Assembly (NCBI RefSeq): GCF_026241755.1
Contig: NZ_JAPJDA010000016.1
Span: 1 to 64,000 of the forward strand
DNA: 64,000 nucleotides
Direction of reading: 5' to 3'
Origin: Salinimicrobium profundisediminis
Lineage (GTDB): Bacteria; Bacteroidota; Bacteroidia; Flavobacteriales; Flavobacteriaceae
Positions 8,965 to 17,948 of the stretch are shown here, piece by piece. The notes under the pieces were generated by a model. The model saw nothing but the letters and a program-made list of their open reading frames with translations, was not told the origin of the DNA and ran no database searches. Positions within the stretch are counted from its first letter, which is position 1; each line of letters begins with the position of its first letter. Made by a program: the position numbers and the translations under genes.

Positions 8965-9303
8965 TTATTGATTTCCATTAAGAAAATCACTATAATTCTT
9001 CAATAGGCCTCTTATCTGCTCCGCCGCCACAGGGTTTGCAGAATGGACTTTGAATTTCTGTTTACGAAGATCCAAACCCGATTCATAGACCAATCATTTA
9101 GCTGCGGCATAACCATCTGGTGCCACTTCTCCATTTTCATTCAGCCCCAGGTCATTGTCGAAACTAATAAAAGAGGGCAGGCCATTTTCCTGAATATATT
9201 TTACAAATTCAGTATAGCTCCTCACCACAAAAAATGCAGCGGCTGCAGGTTCAGCATAGATCATGTCGGGAGACCGCAGGTCGTCTAGGAACAACTTTGA
9301 CAT
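8965..9303 (-). pseudogene. Receiver-like (cyclic-phosphate-processing type) gene interrupted by in-frame TGA
   Basis: The frame opens at 9303 with MSKLFLDDLRSPDM and runs 69 codons to a TGA at 9094-9096. The same frame then continues without another stop for 42 codons (LVYESGLDLRKQKFKVHSANP, then VAAEQIRGLLKNYSDFLN) to TAA at 8965-8967. The whole of about 112 residues reads as a short receiver-like domain of the type called cyclic-phosphate-processing receiver (LFLDDLR at the start, FISFDNDLG in the middle, HSANPVAAEQI near the end). The stop sits where the family usually has Trp (AAKWL), and TGG to TGA is a single transition. It is therefore a recent nonsense mutation, a sequencing error, or less likely a readthrough site. 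Confidence 0.75.
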
Positions 9304-9348
9304 AATAGCTTACTAAACATTATTCATTATACCTTATACATTAAACAA

Positions 9349-10413
9349 TTATTTAAACCCTACCACCTTCCGCACCGGACTCTTATACTGCTCTTCTTCG
9401 CTAATGTTGTAGATCTCTGCCAAAGTTATTTCTTTATCGGTAGTGTATTCTGAATTTTGTTCTTTGAATAAAAGATTTGCTTTTTCGGGAGCCAGGGCTT
9501 TGAATTCATAAGCCGATTTTAAGCGGCCTTTTCTTTTTAGAGCAGGATCTATGTTTTGAACATCGGTATTAAAAGTGGCAATTATTTGTATTCCCAAAGA
9601 TTCTCCTAAAATACCGTCGGTAATATTCAGGATCATGGCCAGGTTTGAATTGCGTTGCCGGTCACGGGAGACAATCAATTCTTCTGCATCTTCAATAACG
9701 AGGATGGAGTTTGGATTGTCTATAAGGTATTTGGTCATGGCCACATTATCGAGGTTCTGCGCCATCTGCCCGGGCAGGAAGACTATTTCTTTTTTGATGA
9801 GTCCGCACAGGTACCTGATGTAGGTGCTTTTACCTGTTCCGGGTTTGCCGTACAACAGGTGAAGTCCGCTTTTGTTATCCTCCTGTAGGATCTTCAGCAT
9901 CCTTTCATGAAAACCGGGAAAATCATGGTTGTAGCTTAGGTTTAGGTTGAGATCTGGCTTGGCAAAATCTATCTTTTTATTGTCCAGCCCATGGGGTTGC
10001 ATGATGATGAGGTTGATTTCGGCTTTGTGCGGTTTTTCCTTTTTAAATACTTTAATAAAATCTATTAACTCAAGCAGGAGAGAAGCATTCTCATTGTGGA
10101 AATACACGGTGACTTCGTCTGCATCCTGCTTAAGCATAATCTGCTGCTTCAGTATAAATATAACATCAGCTTTATACTCCTCTTTTTCAAAGTTTCGCAT
10201 AAAGTGCTTTCCCAGAATTTGCTCTTTAAATTTTGCCTGGAATTCAGGATAAAATTTTTTAATATCGCATGCCGAAAAGCTGTAATAGCTGGGAACTTTT
10301 CCGAAGTAACCCAGGTACATCTTCGGTAAATGATAGAAGTTCATCAGGTGATTCACATGCTGCAGGTTGAAATCGGGTAAGAATTCAGGCTCGGTTTTAT
10401 TTCCGTAGTTCAT
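9349..10413 (-). CDS. AAA-family ATPase, BCS1/FtsH-like core
   Basis: This is a 354-residue protein with a non-conserved N-terminal half (1-175) and a single AAA domain. Walker A is GKPGTGKST (about 190-198), Walker B is ILVIEDAE, and the sensor-1 strand is IIATFNTD, followed by LKRKGRLKSAYEF as the arginine-finger/second region of homology. The order and wording resemble bacterial BCS1-type or ClpX-adaptor-like AAA proteins that act alone as hexamers. No membrane helix is seen. It lies 45 bases upstream of the broken receiver-like gene on the same strand, so the two may have been one operon. Its substrate is unknown. Confidence 0.8.
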   Translation of the reverse strand: MNYGNKTEPEFLPDFNLQHVNHLMNFYHLPKMYLGYFGKVPSYYSFSACDIKKFYPEFQAKFKEQILGKHFMRNFEKEEYKADVIFILKQQIMLKQDADEVTVYFHNENASLLLELIDFIKVFKKEKPHKAEINLIIMQPHGLDNKKIDFAKPDLNLNLSYNHDFPGFHERMLKILQEDNKSGLHLLYGKPGTGKSTYIRYLCGLIKKEIVFLPGQMAQNLDNVAMTKYLIDNPNSILVIEDAEELIVSRDRQRNSNLAMILNITDGILGESLGIQIIATFNTDVQNIDPALKRKGRLKSAYEFKALAPEKANLLFKEQNSEYTTDKEITLAEIYNISEEEQYKSPVRKVVGFK

Positions 10414-10579
10414 GGCTATTGGTGTTTAAGATAATTCCGTCTCCACAACCTTCCGAAGTCCCCCTACATTCCCGCAGAATTTTAGCAGAGACGGATTATA
10501 TTTTAAAAGAACCTGCTGTTCTTTGATACAAAGATGATGGGAAGCGACGCCAAAACATGACGCTCAAAGATGTCATTTA

Positions 10580-11467
10580 TTAATACCTTTTTAGAGCCTG
10601 CTGTAATTGAGATTTGATTTCTTCCTTTAATTTTTGGGGTTTAAGCACCTTAACCTGGTCACCGTAAGAAAGAATTTCCATCCTAAAATCGTAAGTGGGC
10701 CTGATATAATACCTGAACCTCATCTCCCTGTCATTCTTTAACAACAACTCCTGACTGTGATGCAACGGGAGGGATTGCACATATTGGCCTTCGCGGGGAG
10801 TGAAAGACAACAGCACTTCTTCAGCAGCTTCATTGGTGCCATTAATGATCCCAAAACTATCGCGGAATTCTTCGTGTACGTTGTAATCTATGGCCAAAAA
10901 TCTATGTTCGGTAATGATCAGCTTCTTCATACGGTCAAGAGCAAAATTCTTGACCTGCTCTTCATCTTCAGCTATTAAATACCAGCGGTTTTTGGCTTCT
11001 TTTAGGGCAATGGGTTTCACACTCCGGCTGCTTACGGACTCATCCCAATACTTGTAATAATCAAAATTTACAACAAGCTTGTTCTGGATGGCGTGGATTA
11101 ATCCTGCCATATGTTCTGTACCCAAAGATTTCCGCTCCTCAAAAAGGAGGATTTCAGCAAAGCCTTTAGACAGACGAATGGCATTAACGATCTCAAAATT
11201 CTCCCGGAGTCGGCGGGAATGCATACCCTCTATGTCATCCTGTATAGAATATTTGTTGGTGCTTTTATCTGAAGCTATCGTAATATCATAAACCCTCTCA
11301 ATATTCTTTATATCCCTTTGAAAGGTGCGGTGAGAGGTAAGTAGATTTTCTTCTAAGGCATCACGGGCCTTGCCTATCTCTCTTTGCACCTCTTCATAAC
11401 TCATAGGCCTTATTCTCAAAACAGAAATGATCCTGTTGTACCGTCTAATGGTTTGGGCTAATGACAT
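10580..11467 (-). CDS. WYL-domain transcriptional regulator
   Basis: The 295-residue protein has an N-terminal winged-helix/DeoR-like part (1-75, with SHRTFQRDIKNIERVYDI as the recognition region), a WYL domain (about 125-200, with NRWYLIAED carrying the name-giving Trp-Tyr-Leu) and a C-terminal WCX-like tail. WYL regulators bind nucleic acid or nucleotide ligands and control DNA repair, defence or metabolism genes. The gene starts three bases after the stop of the YqiA-like gene, so the two form an operon. It is the nearest regulator to the accessory block at 4.7-10.4 kb, which would fit control of that block, but no operator is visible. Confidence 0.88.
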   Translation of the reverse strand: MSLAQTIRRYNRIISVLRIRPMSYEEVQREIGKARDALEENLLTSHRTFQRDIKNIERVYDITIASDKSTNKYSIQDDIEGMHSRRLRENFEIVNAIRLSKGFAEILLFEERKSLGTEHMAGLIHAIQNKLVVNFDYYKYWDESVSSRSVKPIALKEAKNRWYLIAEDEEQVKNFALDRMKKLIITEHRFLAIDYNVHEEFRDSFGIINGTNEAAEEVLLSFTPREGQYVQSLPLHHSQELLLKNDREMRFRYYIRPTYDFRMEILSYGDQVKVLKPQKLKEEIKSQLQQALKRY

Positions 11468-11470
11468 AAT

Positions 11471-11965
11471 TTAAGAACAGATTTTTGAAAAGAAAGAGGC
11501 TACCTGTTCCTCAAACAAATCTACAGGAATGCGATGTCCCAGTAACGGATCAATCTTGATCTCCAGTTCATGATCCTGCAGGTGCCTGCCCAAAAAAGCC
11601 AAAGTTTCCTGCGGATTCACAATCTCATCCCTGCCGCCAAGCAGAAGTTGCTTTGAAGCATTACCTCTGCGGAATTTTGCTTCCGGAAGCATAAGGCTCC
11701 ACGGGTATTTCGACAAAGGCGGATTAAATAAGAGGGCCGGCCTGCCAATCCAGTTGGAAATAATGTATCCGTTCAAAGCTCCCATACTGCTGCCTATAAC
11801 CACATTGAATTCAGTTTCAGGGTAGGGCTGAAGGATCTCGATTGGCTGAAGGTGTTTTTGGGAATAATTAATATTGGGTGCGTGAACCTTGCCATACCTC
11901 TCTAAAATGGCATTTTTAGCCTCGCTTAATTTGCTGTTCAATCCGTGTAGATAAAGAATGTGCAT
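11471..11965 (-). CDS. YqiA/YcfP-like alpha/beta hydrolase
   Basis: The start chosen is the ATG at 11965 (MHILYLHGLNS), because family members begin directly with this first strand; the frame extends to 12013 but those residues look non-coding. The product is about 164 residues, short for an alpha/beta hydrolase and typical of the YqiA/UPF0227 esterases. Visible motifs are LHGLNS (oxyanion region), GSSMGALNGY with the nucleophile Ser, LLLGGRDEIV with the acid Asp, and LLGHRIP with the catalytic His. The enzymes hydrolyse palmitoyl-CoA and simple esters in vitro; the natural substrate is unknown. It is co-transcribed with the WYL regulator. Confidence 0.82.
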   Translation of the reverse strand: MHILYLHGLNSKLSEAKNAILERYGKVHAPNINYSQKHLQPIEILQPYPETEFNVVIGSSMGALNGYIISNWIGRPALLFNPPLSKYPWSLMLPEAKFRRGNASKQLLLGGRDEIVNPQETLAFLGRHLQDHELEIKIDPLLGHRIPVDLFEEQVASFFSKICS

Positions 11966-12184
11966 AGGTGTTAGCTTGTTTACTAATGTAAATAAATAAA
12001 GAGAAGACGACAAAAAGTGTCGTGAGTAAAATTTTTTCTGAAAATTAAGCTATTTAGCCTCTGCTGAATTTATTTATAATCCCCTAGAATTTGTTAATTC
12101 TATTAACTTTTGAGTAAGCTTTTTTGATATATTTGATCTGAAATAACAGAATAGGCCCTACCTATCCTTCTCAAAACTACGCAC

Positions 12185-14281
12185 ATGCATAATCTAATGT
12201 TTACCTCCTGTTACAGGAGGAACGTCGCGCGCATCTTCTTATTTGTAGGGCTCATTTTAGTTGCCGGTTGTTCTAAGGATGACGACGAAATTTCTGAAAC
12301 CGGAGATCTTTTTTATAAAGATGCATTGACTTCTGCCAGCATGCAGCAATTGAATGGGGTATGGGCTATTTATGAAGTAGCATTTGAAGGCAAAACTGCA
12401 GGTGTGCCTGCAAATTATGAGGAATGCGGTCGGGATTTTTTTCAGTTTACCACCAATAATGTCTACCGCGATTACTATCATATCTCCAGCTATGAATGCG
12501 AAAAAGAGGTGCAGAACCTGAGCTATGACCTGGAAAAGGGCGTGATCAAGCTGCGTAATGACTGGGGCTCTTCCGAAGAAATGGTTATTACCCAGCTCAC
12601 TGCCGATAAACTGGTGTTTAAGATGAAGGTGGAAATAGATGATGACCCTGAACTTGAGATAGTCAGTTTTATGGCACGTAAATATTCCCCGCCCAATGAC
12701 ATCGACCTGTATTCCTACACTTTTGGGAATGAACTTACCGACGAAAACCGGAACGAGATCAAATATACCTGGCAGGCCTATGACGGCTTCTATAAGTTTG
12801 ACAGTTATGAGATCTATAGAAGTGCAGCGGGCTGTAGCAAAGCCAATGCCCAACTGGTAGCGACGATTAAAGACGGGGCTCAAACTTCTTTTATAGATGT
12901 AAATCCGCCTGCATCTCAGGAGATATGTTATTATATCAAGATCTTTAATGAAAAAGGTTTGCTGGGGGAGAGTGGCTTGGTTGAATTTTTTACCAAGAAC
13001 CTTCGACCTTCACAGGTAAATTTTGTGAATGCCGAAGTGCAAAATGGGGAGGTGAAACTTGATTGGGAGCCGTTTGAAGGGAATTATTTTTCACATTACA
13101 AAATAGCCGTTCGTAACTATGACGGCGGTTCAGGTTATGCTTTTCAGGAGTATCCTGTGGGAATAATTGAAGACAGGGAAGTGACGAGCTTTATAGACAA
13201 AACCCCTCCTCATCTTAAGGAGCCTGTATATGCCATTTATGCCTATGATATCTTCGGAAATGTGAGTTCAGAACAATATTCCGATAAAAATAAATGGAAG
13301 CTAAGCTGGTCGCACCCTGAAGTTATGGATTTCGATAACATAAAGTTTGCAACCCCTGCTCCAAATGCTTCCGAAATATATTTCTACGGAAGATCGGAGA
13401 CCGGCCAGAGTCAACTAATCAAATACAATTATCGGGACCATGTAGTTACAGCCACCGCCAATAAACAACCCGAAGCAATGACCAGCATACATATGCAGGT
13501 ACATAACAGCGAAACCGGGAATGAGCTGTTTTTTGCCCAGGGAAATGCACTTGCTGTATATGACGCCAGTAACCTTTCTTACAAGTATGAACTGAAGCTT
13601 GAAGGCATACCTTTCTTCTTTGATTTTGCGTATCTGGGCAATGGTATTTTCAGCTTTACCAATAGCACAGATATCTACACGTTTAAACGTACAAATGGTA
13701 GCATGGAATTAATTTCCCAAAAGTCTCACTTTACAACGCACTTCGGAAATACAGCTTACCACCTGTTGCCTCTCAAAAATGGCGAAATTCTGGTAGGGCA
13801 TTACCAGGAGCCCAAAAGTTATAAATTTTCTATCGATGCCCAGGGCAAAATCTCTGATGGGCAGCTTGTGAATATTCCTATAACATCACGCCCACAGAAG
13901 ACAACTTTATACAGTCCCAATCAGAATTATGTGATCAACTTACTGGAAAACAAGCTTTTTTCTACGCTGAATTTTGATGTGCAGGAAACATTTGAAACCC
14001 CATACTTTCCGTCAGGAATAAGCAGAGATGGGAATCTGATCCTGGGCTCAAATAATGATCCGCAGGAAAATATTTCAACCGAATCTATCCACGAAAAGAA
14101 AGCCAGGATCTATAACCTCACTACAAATAAAGTGACTACTGTAGAAACCAAGGGATATCCACATTTAATTTTCGAGAACCACCTGGGGCAGATCATTAGT
14201 ATCTCCTCCGGTTTCAAAAGAGAAGACCTTGAAAGTACCGCACCTAAACCAGATATTTTTGTCGAGATACTGGAATTTTAG
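12185..14281 (+). CDS. Large lipoprotein with fibronectin-type-III-like domains
   Basis: This is a 698-residue exported protein. The N-terminus has a basic region, a hydrophobic core and a lipobox (LILVAGC), followed by SKDDDE, which fits surface-exposed Bacteroidota lipoproteins with acidic residues after the Cys. Residues about 40-155 look like a lipocalin-like module (LNGVWAIYEVAFEGK). Two fibronectin-III-like domains follow (YTWQAYDGFYKFDSYEIYRS and LDWEPFEGNYFSHYKIAV). The C-terminal 300 residues resemble a beta-propeller of the type that reads out stored values. No catalytic motif is seen. It is a single gene, followed by the repeat array; a possible -7 element (TATATTTG, 12128-12135) lies upstream. 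Confidence 0.8.
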   Translation: MHNLMFTSCYRRNVARIFLFVGLILVAGCSKDDDEISETGDLFYKDALTSASMQQLNGVWAIYEVAFEGKTAGVPANYEECGRDFFQFTTNNVYRDYYHISSYECEKEVQNLSYDLEKGVIKLRNDWGSSEEMVITQLTADKLVFKMKVEIDDDPELEIVSFMARKYSPPNDIDLYSYTFGNELTDENRNEIKYTWQAYDGFYKFDSYEIYRSAAGCSKANAQLVATIKDGAQTSFIDVNPPASQEICYYIKIFNEKGLLGESGLVEFFTKNLRPSQVNFVNAEVQNGEVKLDWEPFEGNYFSHYKIAVRNYDGGSGYAFQEYPVGIIEDREVTSFIDKTPPHLKEPVYAIYAYDIFGNVSSEQYSDKNKWKLSWSHPEVMDFDNIKFATPAPNASEIYFYGRSETGQSQLIKYNYRDHVVTATANKQPEAMTSIHMQVHNSETGNELFFAQGNALAVYDASNLSYKYELKLEGIPFFFDFAYLGNGIFSFTNSTDIYTFKRTNGSMELISQKSHFTTHFGNTAYHLLPLKNGEILVGHYQEPKSYKFSIDAQGKISDGQLVNIPITSRPQKTTLYSPNQNYVINLLENKLFSTLNFDVQETFETPYFPSGISRDGNLILGSNNDPQENISTESIHEKKARIYNLTTNKVTTVETKGYPHLIFENHLGQIISISSGFKREDLESTAPKPDIFVEILEF

Positions 14282-14348
14282 TGGTCAGTGATCGGTATTC
14301 AGTAATTAGAATTTAGTATTGAGAATTTAGTATTGAGTATTGAGTGAA

Positions 14349-15265
14349 GTGTCAAATTCCGATGGCGCGGATTTGTAATCCGTGACGTGTGCAGTTTATG
14401 TAGTGATTAGTAGTCGTTGTTCAGTAATGAGAATTATGTATAGAGTGATTTTCTGGGATTAAAATTATCTCTCATTTTTCCTTTTATCTGCCAAAATCAG
14501 CGAAATCTGCGGGAAACAAAAGTGTCAAATTCCGATGGCGCGGAATTGTAATCCGTGACGTGTGCAGTTTATCTAGTGATTAGTAGTCGTTGTTCAGTAA
14601 TGAGAATTAAGTATAGAGTGACTTTCTGGGATTAAAATCATCTCTCATTTTTCCTTTTATCAGCGAAAATCAGCGAAATCTGCGGGAAACAAAAGTGTCA
14701 AATTCCGATGACGCGGATTTGCAATCCGTGATGAGTCTAAAATTTAGTAATCAGTTTTCAGTATTCAGAAAAATCAACAGAAGCTCAATTTGTGCTGAGG
14801 TGTCAAAAATGTCATTTTGAAGAAGTTTTTTTAAGCTGAGAATTTTGTGTTGAGTATAGAGTATTTCTGGGATTAAAAATCGTCTCTCATTTTTCCTTTT
14901 ATCTGCGAAAATTAGCGAAATCTGCGGGAAACAAAAGTGTCAAATTCCGATGGCGCGGAATTGTAATCCGTGACGAGTCTTACAGTTTAGTGATCAGTGA
15001 TTAGAAAAAAGAAGAAGCTCAATTTGTGCTGAGGTGTCAAAAATGTCATTTTGAAGAAGCCTTTTTTAAGCTGAGAATTAAGTATAGAGTGACTTTCTGG
15101 GATTAAAATCGTCTCTCATTTTTCTTTTTATCAGCGAAAATCAGCGAAATCTGCGGGAAACAAAAGTGTCAATTCCGATGGCGCGGAATTGTAATCCGTG
15201 ACGTGTGCAGTTTATGTAGTGATTAGTAGTCGTTGTGGGATTAAAATCATCTCTCATTTTTTCTT
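14349..15265. repeat. Five-copy composite intergenic repeat array
   Basis: Five copies begin with GTGTCAAATTCCGATGG or a close variant, at 14349, 14522, 14695, 14937 and 15166. The first two are 173 bases long and nearly identical. Copies three and four (242 and 229 bases) share an inserted block containing CTCAATTTGTGCTGAGG and a TCAAAAATGTCATTTTGA palindrome. Copy five is cut short. Each unit starts with a hairpin of the form GGCGCGGATT-nnn-AATCCGTGAC and, in the full copies, ends with AATCAGCGAAATCTGCGGG. No open reading frame is present. Spacing is too long and units are too variable for a CRISPR. The likely origin is repeated duplication of REP-like elements. Confidence 0.85.
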
Positions 15266-15586
15266 ATAGCTGGAATCCTTCCTATTGACATAAATAATGG
15301 CAATGAATTTTTGCCCTTTTTGAAAGGCAATTAAAATTTGTGGTGGGGAATCCAGGGGCATAGGTAAATCTTGAAAAACACTTCTTCTCCTTTAGCTTTA
15401 CGGGCAAAACAACTTTATCCTAATCGGGTTTATTTCCTTCTTCCGGGTTTTTAGATCTCGCTCATAAATATTTCTAGATTAACTGCTGATTAATAATGGC
15501 AGGATAGTTGTAAAGCCTCTATTTAAAATAGTAGTTCTTTTATATTTGAAAGTTTTACTATTAATTTGCAGAGTAAAAATTTATAT
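15266..15586. other. Upstream region of the exporter operon
   Basis: This AT-rich stretch follows the repeat array and holds a candidate -7 element TATATTTG (15541-15548) about 40 bases before the chosen start of the TetR gene. No clear -33 TTG is at the right distance. No coding frame or hairpin with a T tail was seen. Confidence 0.4.
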
Positions 15587-16273
15587 ATGAAGCACTTACT
15601 ATCTCAAATTAAAATTGAGGTCAATGATAAGCTTTACCTTAAAGACCCCGAATCTACAGACCTGGGCAGGAGAATTATTCAACATAGTATCCTGCTTATT
15701 GATCGCATGGGCTTTGAACAATTCACCTTTAAAAAGTTAGGAAAAGAAATTAATTCTAACGAAAGTTCGGTTTACAGGTACTTTGAGAATAAACATAAAC
15801 TACTCTTGTACCTTACTTCCTGGTATTGGGCATGGAAAGAATATCAACTGGTCTTTTCTACCGCCAATATTGTTGATGCCTCTGCAAAGCTCCAAAAGGC
15901 CATGCAGGTACTCACCCGGCAGGTAGAAAAAGATGCTGTGATATCTCATATAGATGAAGTTGTGCTTAGCAGGATAGTAGTGAACGAATTTTCAAAATCC
16001 TATCTTACCAAAGAGGTAGACAGGGAGAATAAAGAAGGCTTTTTTGCAGTTCACCATCGGCTTGTGTTAAGGCTTAGGGAGATGATCCTGGAGGTGAGAA
16101 GCGATTATCCTTATCCTTCTTCTCTTGCAAGTACAATTCTCGAGGGTTCTCTTCACCAGTTTTTTCTGAAAGAACACTTTCCTTCATTGACAGAGTGTAG
16201 TGAAACTATTCTGCCTTCAGACTATTTTACTCACATGGTTCTAAATGTTTTAAACCTGAAAAATAATGGCTAA
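15587..16273 (+). CDS. TetR-family transcriptional regulator of the exporter operon
   Basis: The start chosen is the ATG at 15587 (MKHLLSQIKIEV); an in-frame TTG seven codons earlier is less likely. The product has about 228 residues. The N-terminal helix-turn-helix reads FTFKKLGKEINSNESSVYRYFENKHKLL, the canonical TetR DNA-binding unit ending in YRYF-x-N-K-x-x-L. The C-terminal part is all-helical ligand-binding sequence. The gene overlaps the ABC transporter gene by 8 bases and heads a four-gene operon, so the regulator most likely represses its own operon in response to an unknown ligand. Unlike most TetR regulators of efflux operons, it is co-directional rather than divergent. Confidence 0.88.
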   Translation: MKHLLSQIKIEVNDKLYLKDPESTDLGRRIIQHSILLIDRMGFEQFTFKKLGKEINSNESSVYRYFENKHKLLLYLTSWYWAWKEYQLVFSTANIVDASAKLQKAMQVLTRQVEKDAVISHIDEVVLSRIVVNEFSKSYLTKEVDRENKEGFFAVHHRLVLRLREMILEVRSDYPYPSSLASTILEGSLHQFFLKEHFPSLTECSETILPSDYFTHMVLNVLNLKNNG

Positions 16274-17948
16274 AGAATCAGCCTCTCCTTTAAAGCGACT
16301 ACAGGGATTACTCAAACTTGATAGAAGGGATATTTTACAAACCTTCTATTATGCCATTTTCGCCGGACTACTCAACCTCTCGGTTCCACTGGGAATCCAG
16401 GCTATAGTTAATTTTATTCAGGGCGGAAGAATAAGTACTTCCTGGATAATTCTCGTGGTGCTCGTAACTGTCGCAGTGGGTTTTGTAGGGGTTCTTGAAC
16501 TCATGCAGCTCCGGATTGTTGAGAACATTCAGCAAAAGATATTTACCCGTGGCTCTTTTGAATTTGCCTACAGGTTTCCGAAGATAAAAATGAACGAGTT
16601 TAAGAATTCGTATCCGCCAGAGCAGGCCAATCGTTTTTTCGATATTCTTTCAGTTCAAAAAGGAATTTCGAAGTTATTACTCGATTTTCCTGCGGCCCTG
16701 GTTCAAATCGTTTTCGGGCTCATTCTGCTGTCGCTGTACCATCCTCTTTTTATCATTTTTGGACTTCTGCTGGTAAGTCTTATTTACCTTGTGTTTAGGT
16801 TTACGGCTCGCCGCGGCATGGAGACCAGTCTTGAGGAATCAAAGAGCAAGTATAAGGTGGCGCACTGGCTTCAGGAAATCGCGCGTTCTCTGCTCAGCTT
16901 TAAACTATCGGGTAATACCAGTCTTTCACTTGTCAAAAATGACAAATATACCATGAAATATTTGGCGGCCCGCGAAAGTCATTTTGGGGTGCTGCGCATT
17001 CAGTATATTAAAATGATCGTATTTAAAGTGCTGGTAACCGGTGGCCTTCTTGCAGTGGGAGGGCTCCTGGTACTTAATCAGGAAATGAATATTGGGCAGT
17101 TTGTGGCAGCCGAGATCATCATTCTTTTAATAATGAGCTCTGTTGAAAAACTTACCCGCGGGCTCGAATCTATTTACGACGTGCTCACTTCTCTGGAAAA
17201 ACTTGGAGGGGTGCTGGATATGAAAATTGAGAAACAAACGGCAGAGAATTACCTTTCTCAGGATGAACCGCTTTGCATTGAACTTTCTAATGTTGATTAT
17301 CGGGCTGAAGATTCAGACCTGGTTATTCTGAAGGATATCAACCTGAAGATACTTCCGGGGGAAAAACTTATTGTGTCTGGTAGTAACGGAAGCGGGAAAA
17401 CCAGTCTTTTAAAGCTGATTTCGGGTGTAACCGAAGCCTCTTCAGGCCATGTTTATGTTAATGATCTTTCAATTAAAAGCCTTCATATCAATGGCTTTAG
17501 AAGCAGGGTGGGAGTTTACTTTCCCGAAGAAGTACCCTTTGAGGCAAGCCTGCTTGAAAACCTCAGTTTTGGCAGCCCAGGTGTAAGCGAAAAGGAAGTG
17601 ATGGAGGTGATAAAGGTGGTGGGGCTTTCACAATTTCTAAAGCTGCAGTCAAACGGCCTCAACAGTGTGATCTATCCTGAAGGAAAATTTATGTCAAACC
17701 TGGAGCGAAAAAAGATCATCCTGGCACGGGCTATTCTTAAAAAACCTGAACTCCTTATTCTGAAAGAACCTCTTGAGCTTTTCAATAAAGAAGAGGCTAC
17801 CAGGCTTATTGGGTTTTTAGCCGATAAAAAACACAAAAGGTCTATAGTAGTGGCCAGTAGAAATGAACTTTGGGAAAATGTATGTAGTAGAAAGATCGTA
17901 CTGGAAAACGGAAGGATCAAAGAAACAATAGAGTTAGAACATGCTTAA
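16266..17948 (+). CDS. Type I secretion-like ABC transporter with degenerate ATPase
   Basis: This is a 560-residue half-transporter: a six-helix exporter-type membrane domain (about 25-310) and one nucleotide-binding domain. It has no N-terminal C39 peptidase domain. The Walker A motif is intact (GSNGSGKTS, about 372-380). The other catalytic elements are not. Walker B reads LLILKEP with Lys500 where Asp is expected, the signature LSGGQ is replaced by MSNLERKK, and the switch His region reads VVASRNE. The domain probably binds ATP but hydrolyses it poorly or not at all, unless it pairs with another subunit. It overlaps its neighbours by 8 bases on both sides and belongs with the HlyD- and TolC-type genes that follow. 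Confidence 0.88.
   Translation: MAKESASPLKRLQGLLKLDRRDILQTFYYAIFAGLLNLSVPLGIQAIVNFIQGGRISTSWIILVVLVTVAVGFVGVLELMQLRIVENIQQKIFTRGSFEFAYRFPKIKMNEFKNSYPPEQANRFFDILSVQKGISKLLLDFPAALVQIVFGLILLSLYHPLFIIFGLLLVSLIYLVFRFTARRGMETSLEESKSKYKVAHWLQEIARSLLSFKLSGNTSLSLVKNDKYTMKYLAARESHFGVLRIQYIKMIVFKVLVTGGLLAVGGLLVLNQEMNIGQFVAAEIIILLIMSSVEKLTRGLESIYDVLTSLEKLGGVLDMKIEKQTAENYLSQDEPLCIELSNVDYRAEDSDLVILKDINLKILPGEKLIVSGSNGSGKTSLLKLISGVTEASSGHVYVNDLSIKSLHINGFRSRVGVYFPEEVPFEASLLENLSFGSPGVSEKEVMEVIKVVGLSQFLKLQSNGLNSVIYPEGKFMSNLERKKIILARAILKKPELLILKEPLELFNKEEATRLIGFLADKKHKRSIVVASRNELWENVCSRKIVLENGRIKETIELEHA

Noticed and set aside
9094-9096. Selenocysteine or programmed readthrough at TGA
   Set aside because: No selenocysteine insertion element was recognised after the TGA and the family position is Trp, so a simple nonsense change is more likely.
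4705-10413. A bounded genomic island or prophage
   Set aside because: No integrase, att-like direct repeat, tRNA junction or phage structural gene was seen; it is only called accessory-looking from gene content.
12257-12883. A 208-codon open frame on the minus strand
   Set aside because: It is antisense to the large lipoprotein gene, which has a proper signal and domains.
14349-15265. CRISPR array
   Set aside because: The units are 173-242 bases, contain each other's parts, and have no short constant repeat with variable spacers; no cas gene is near.
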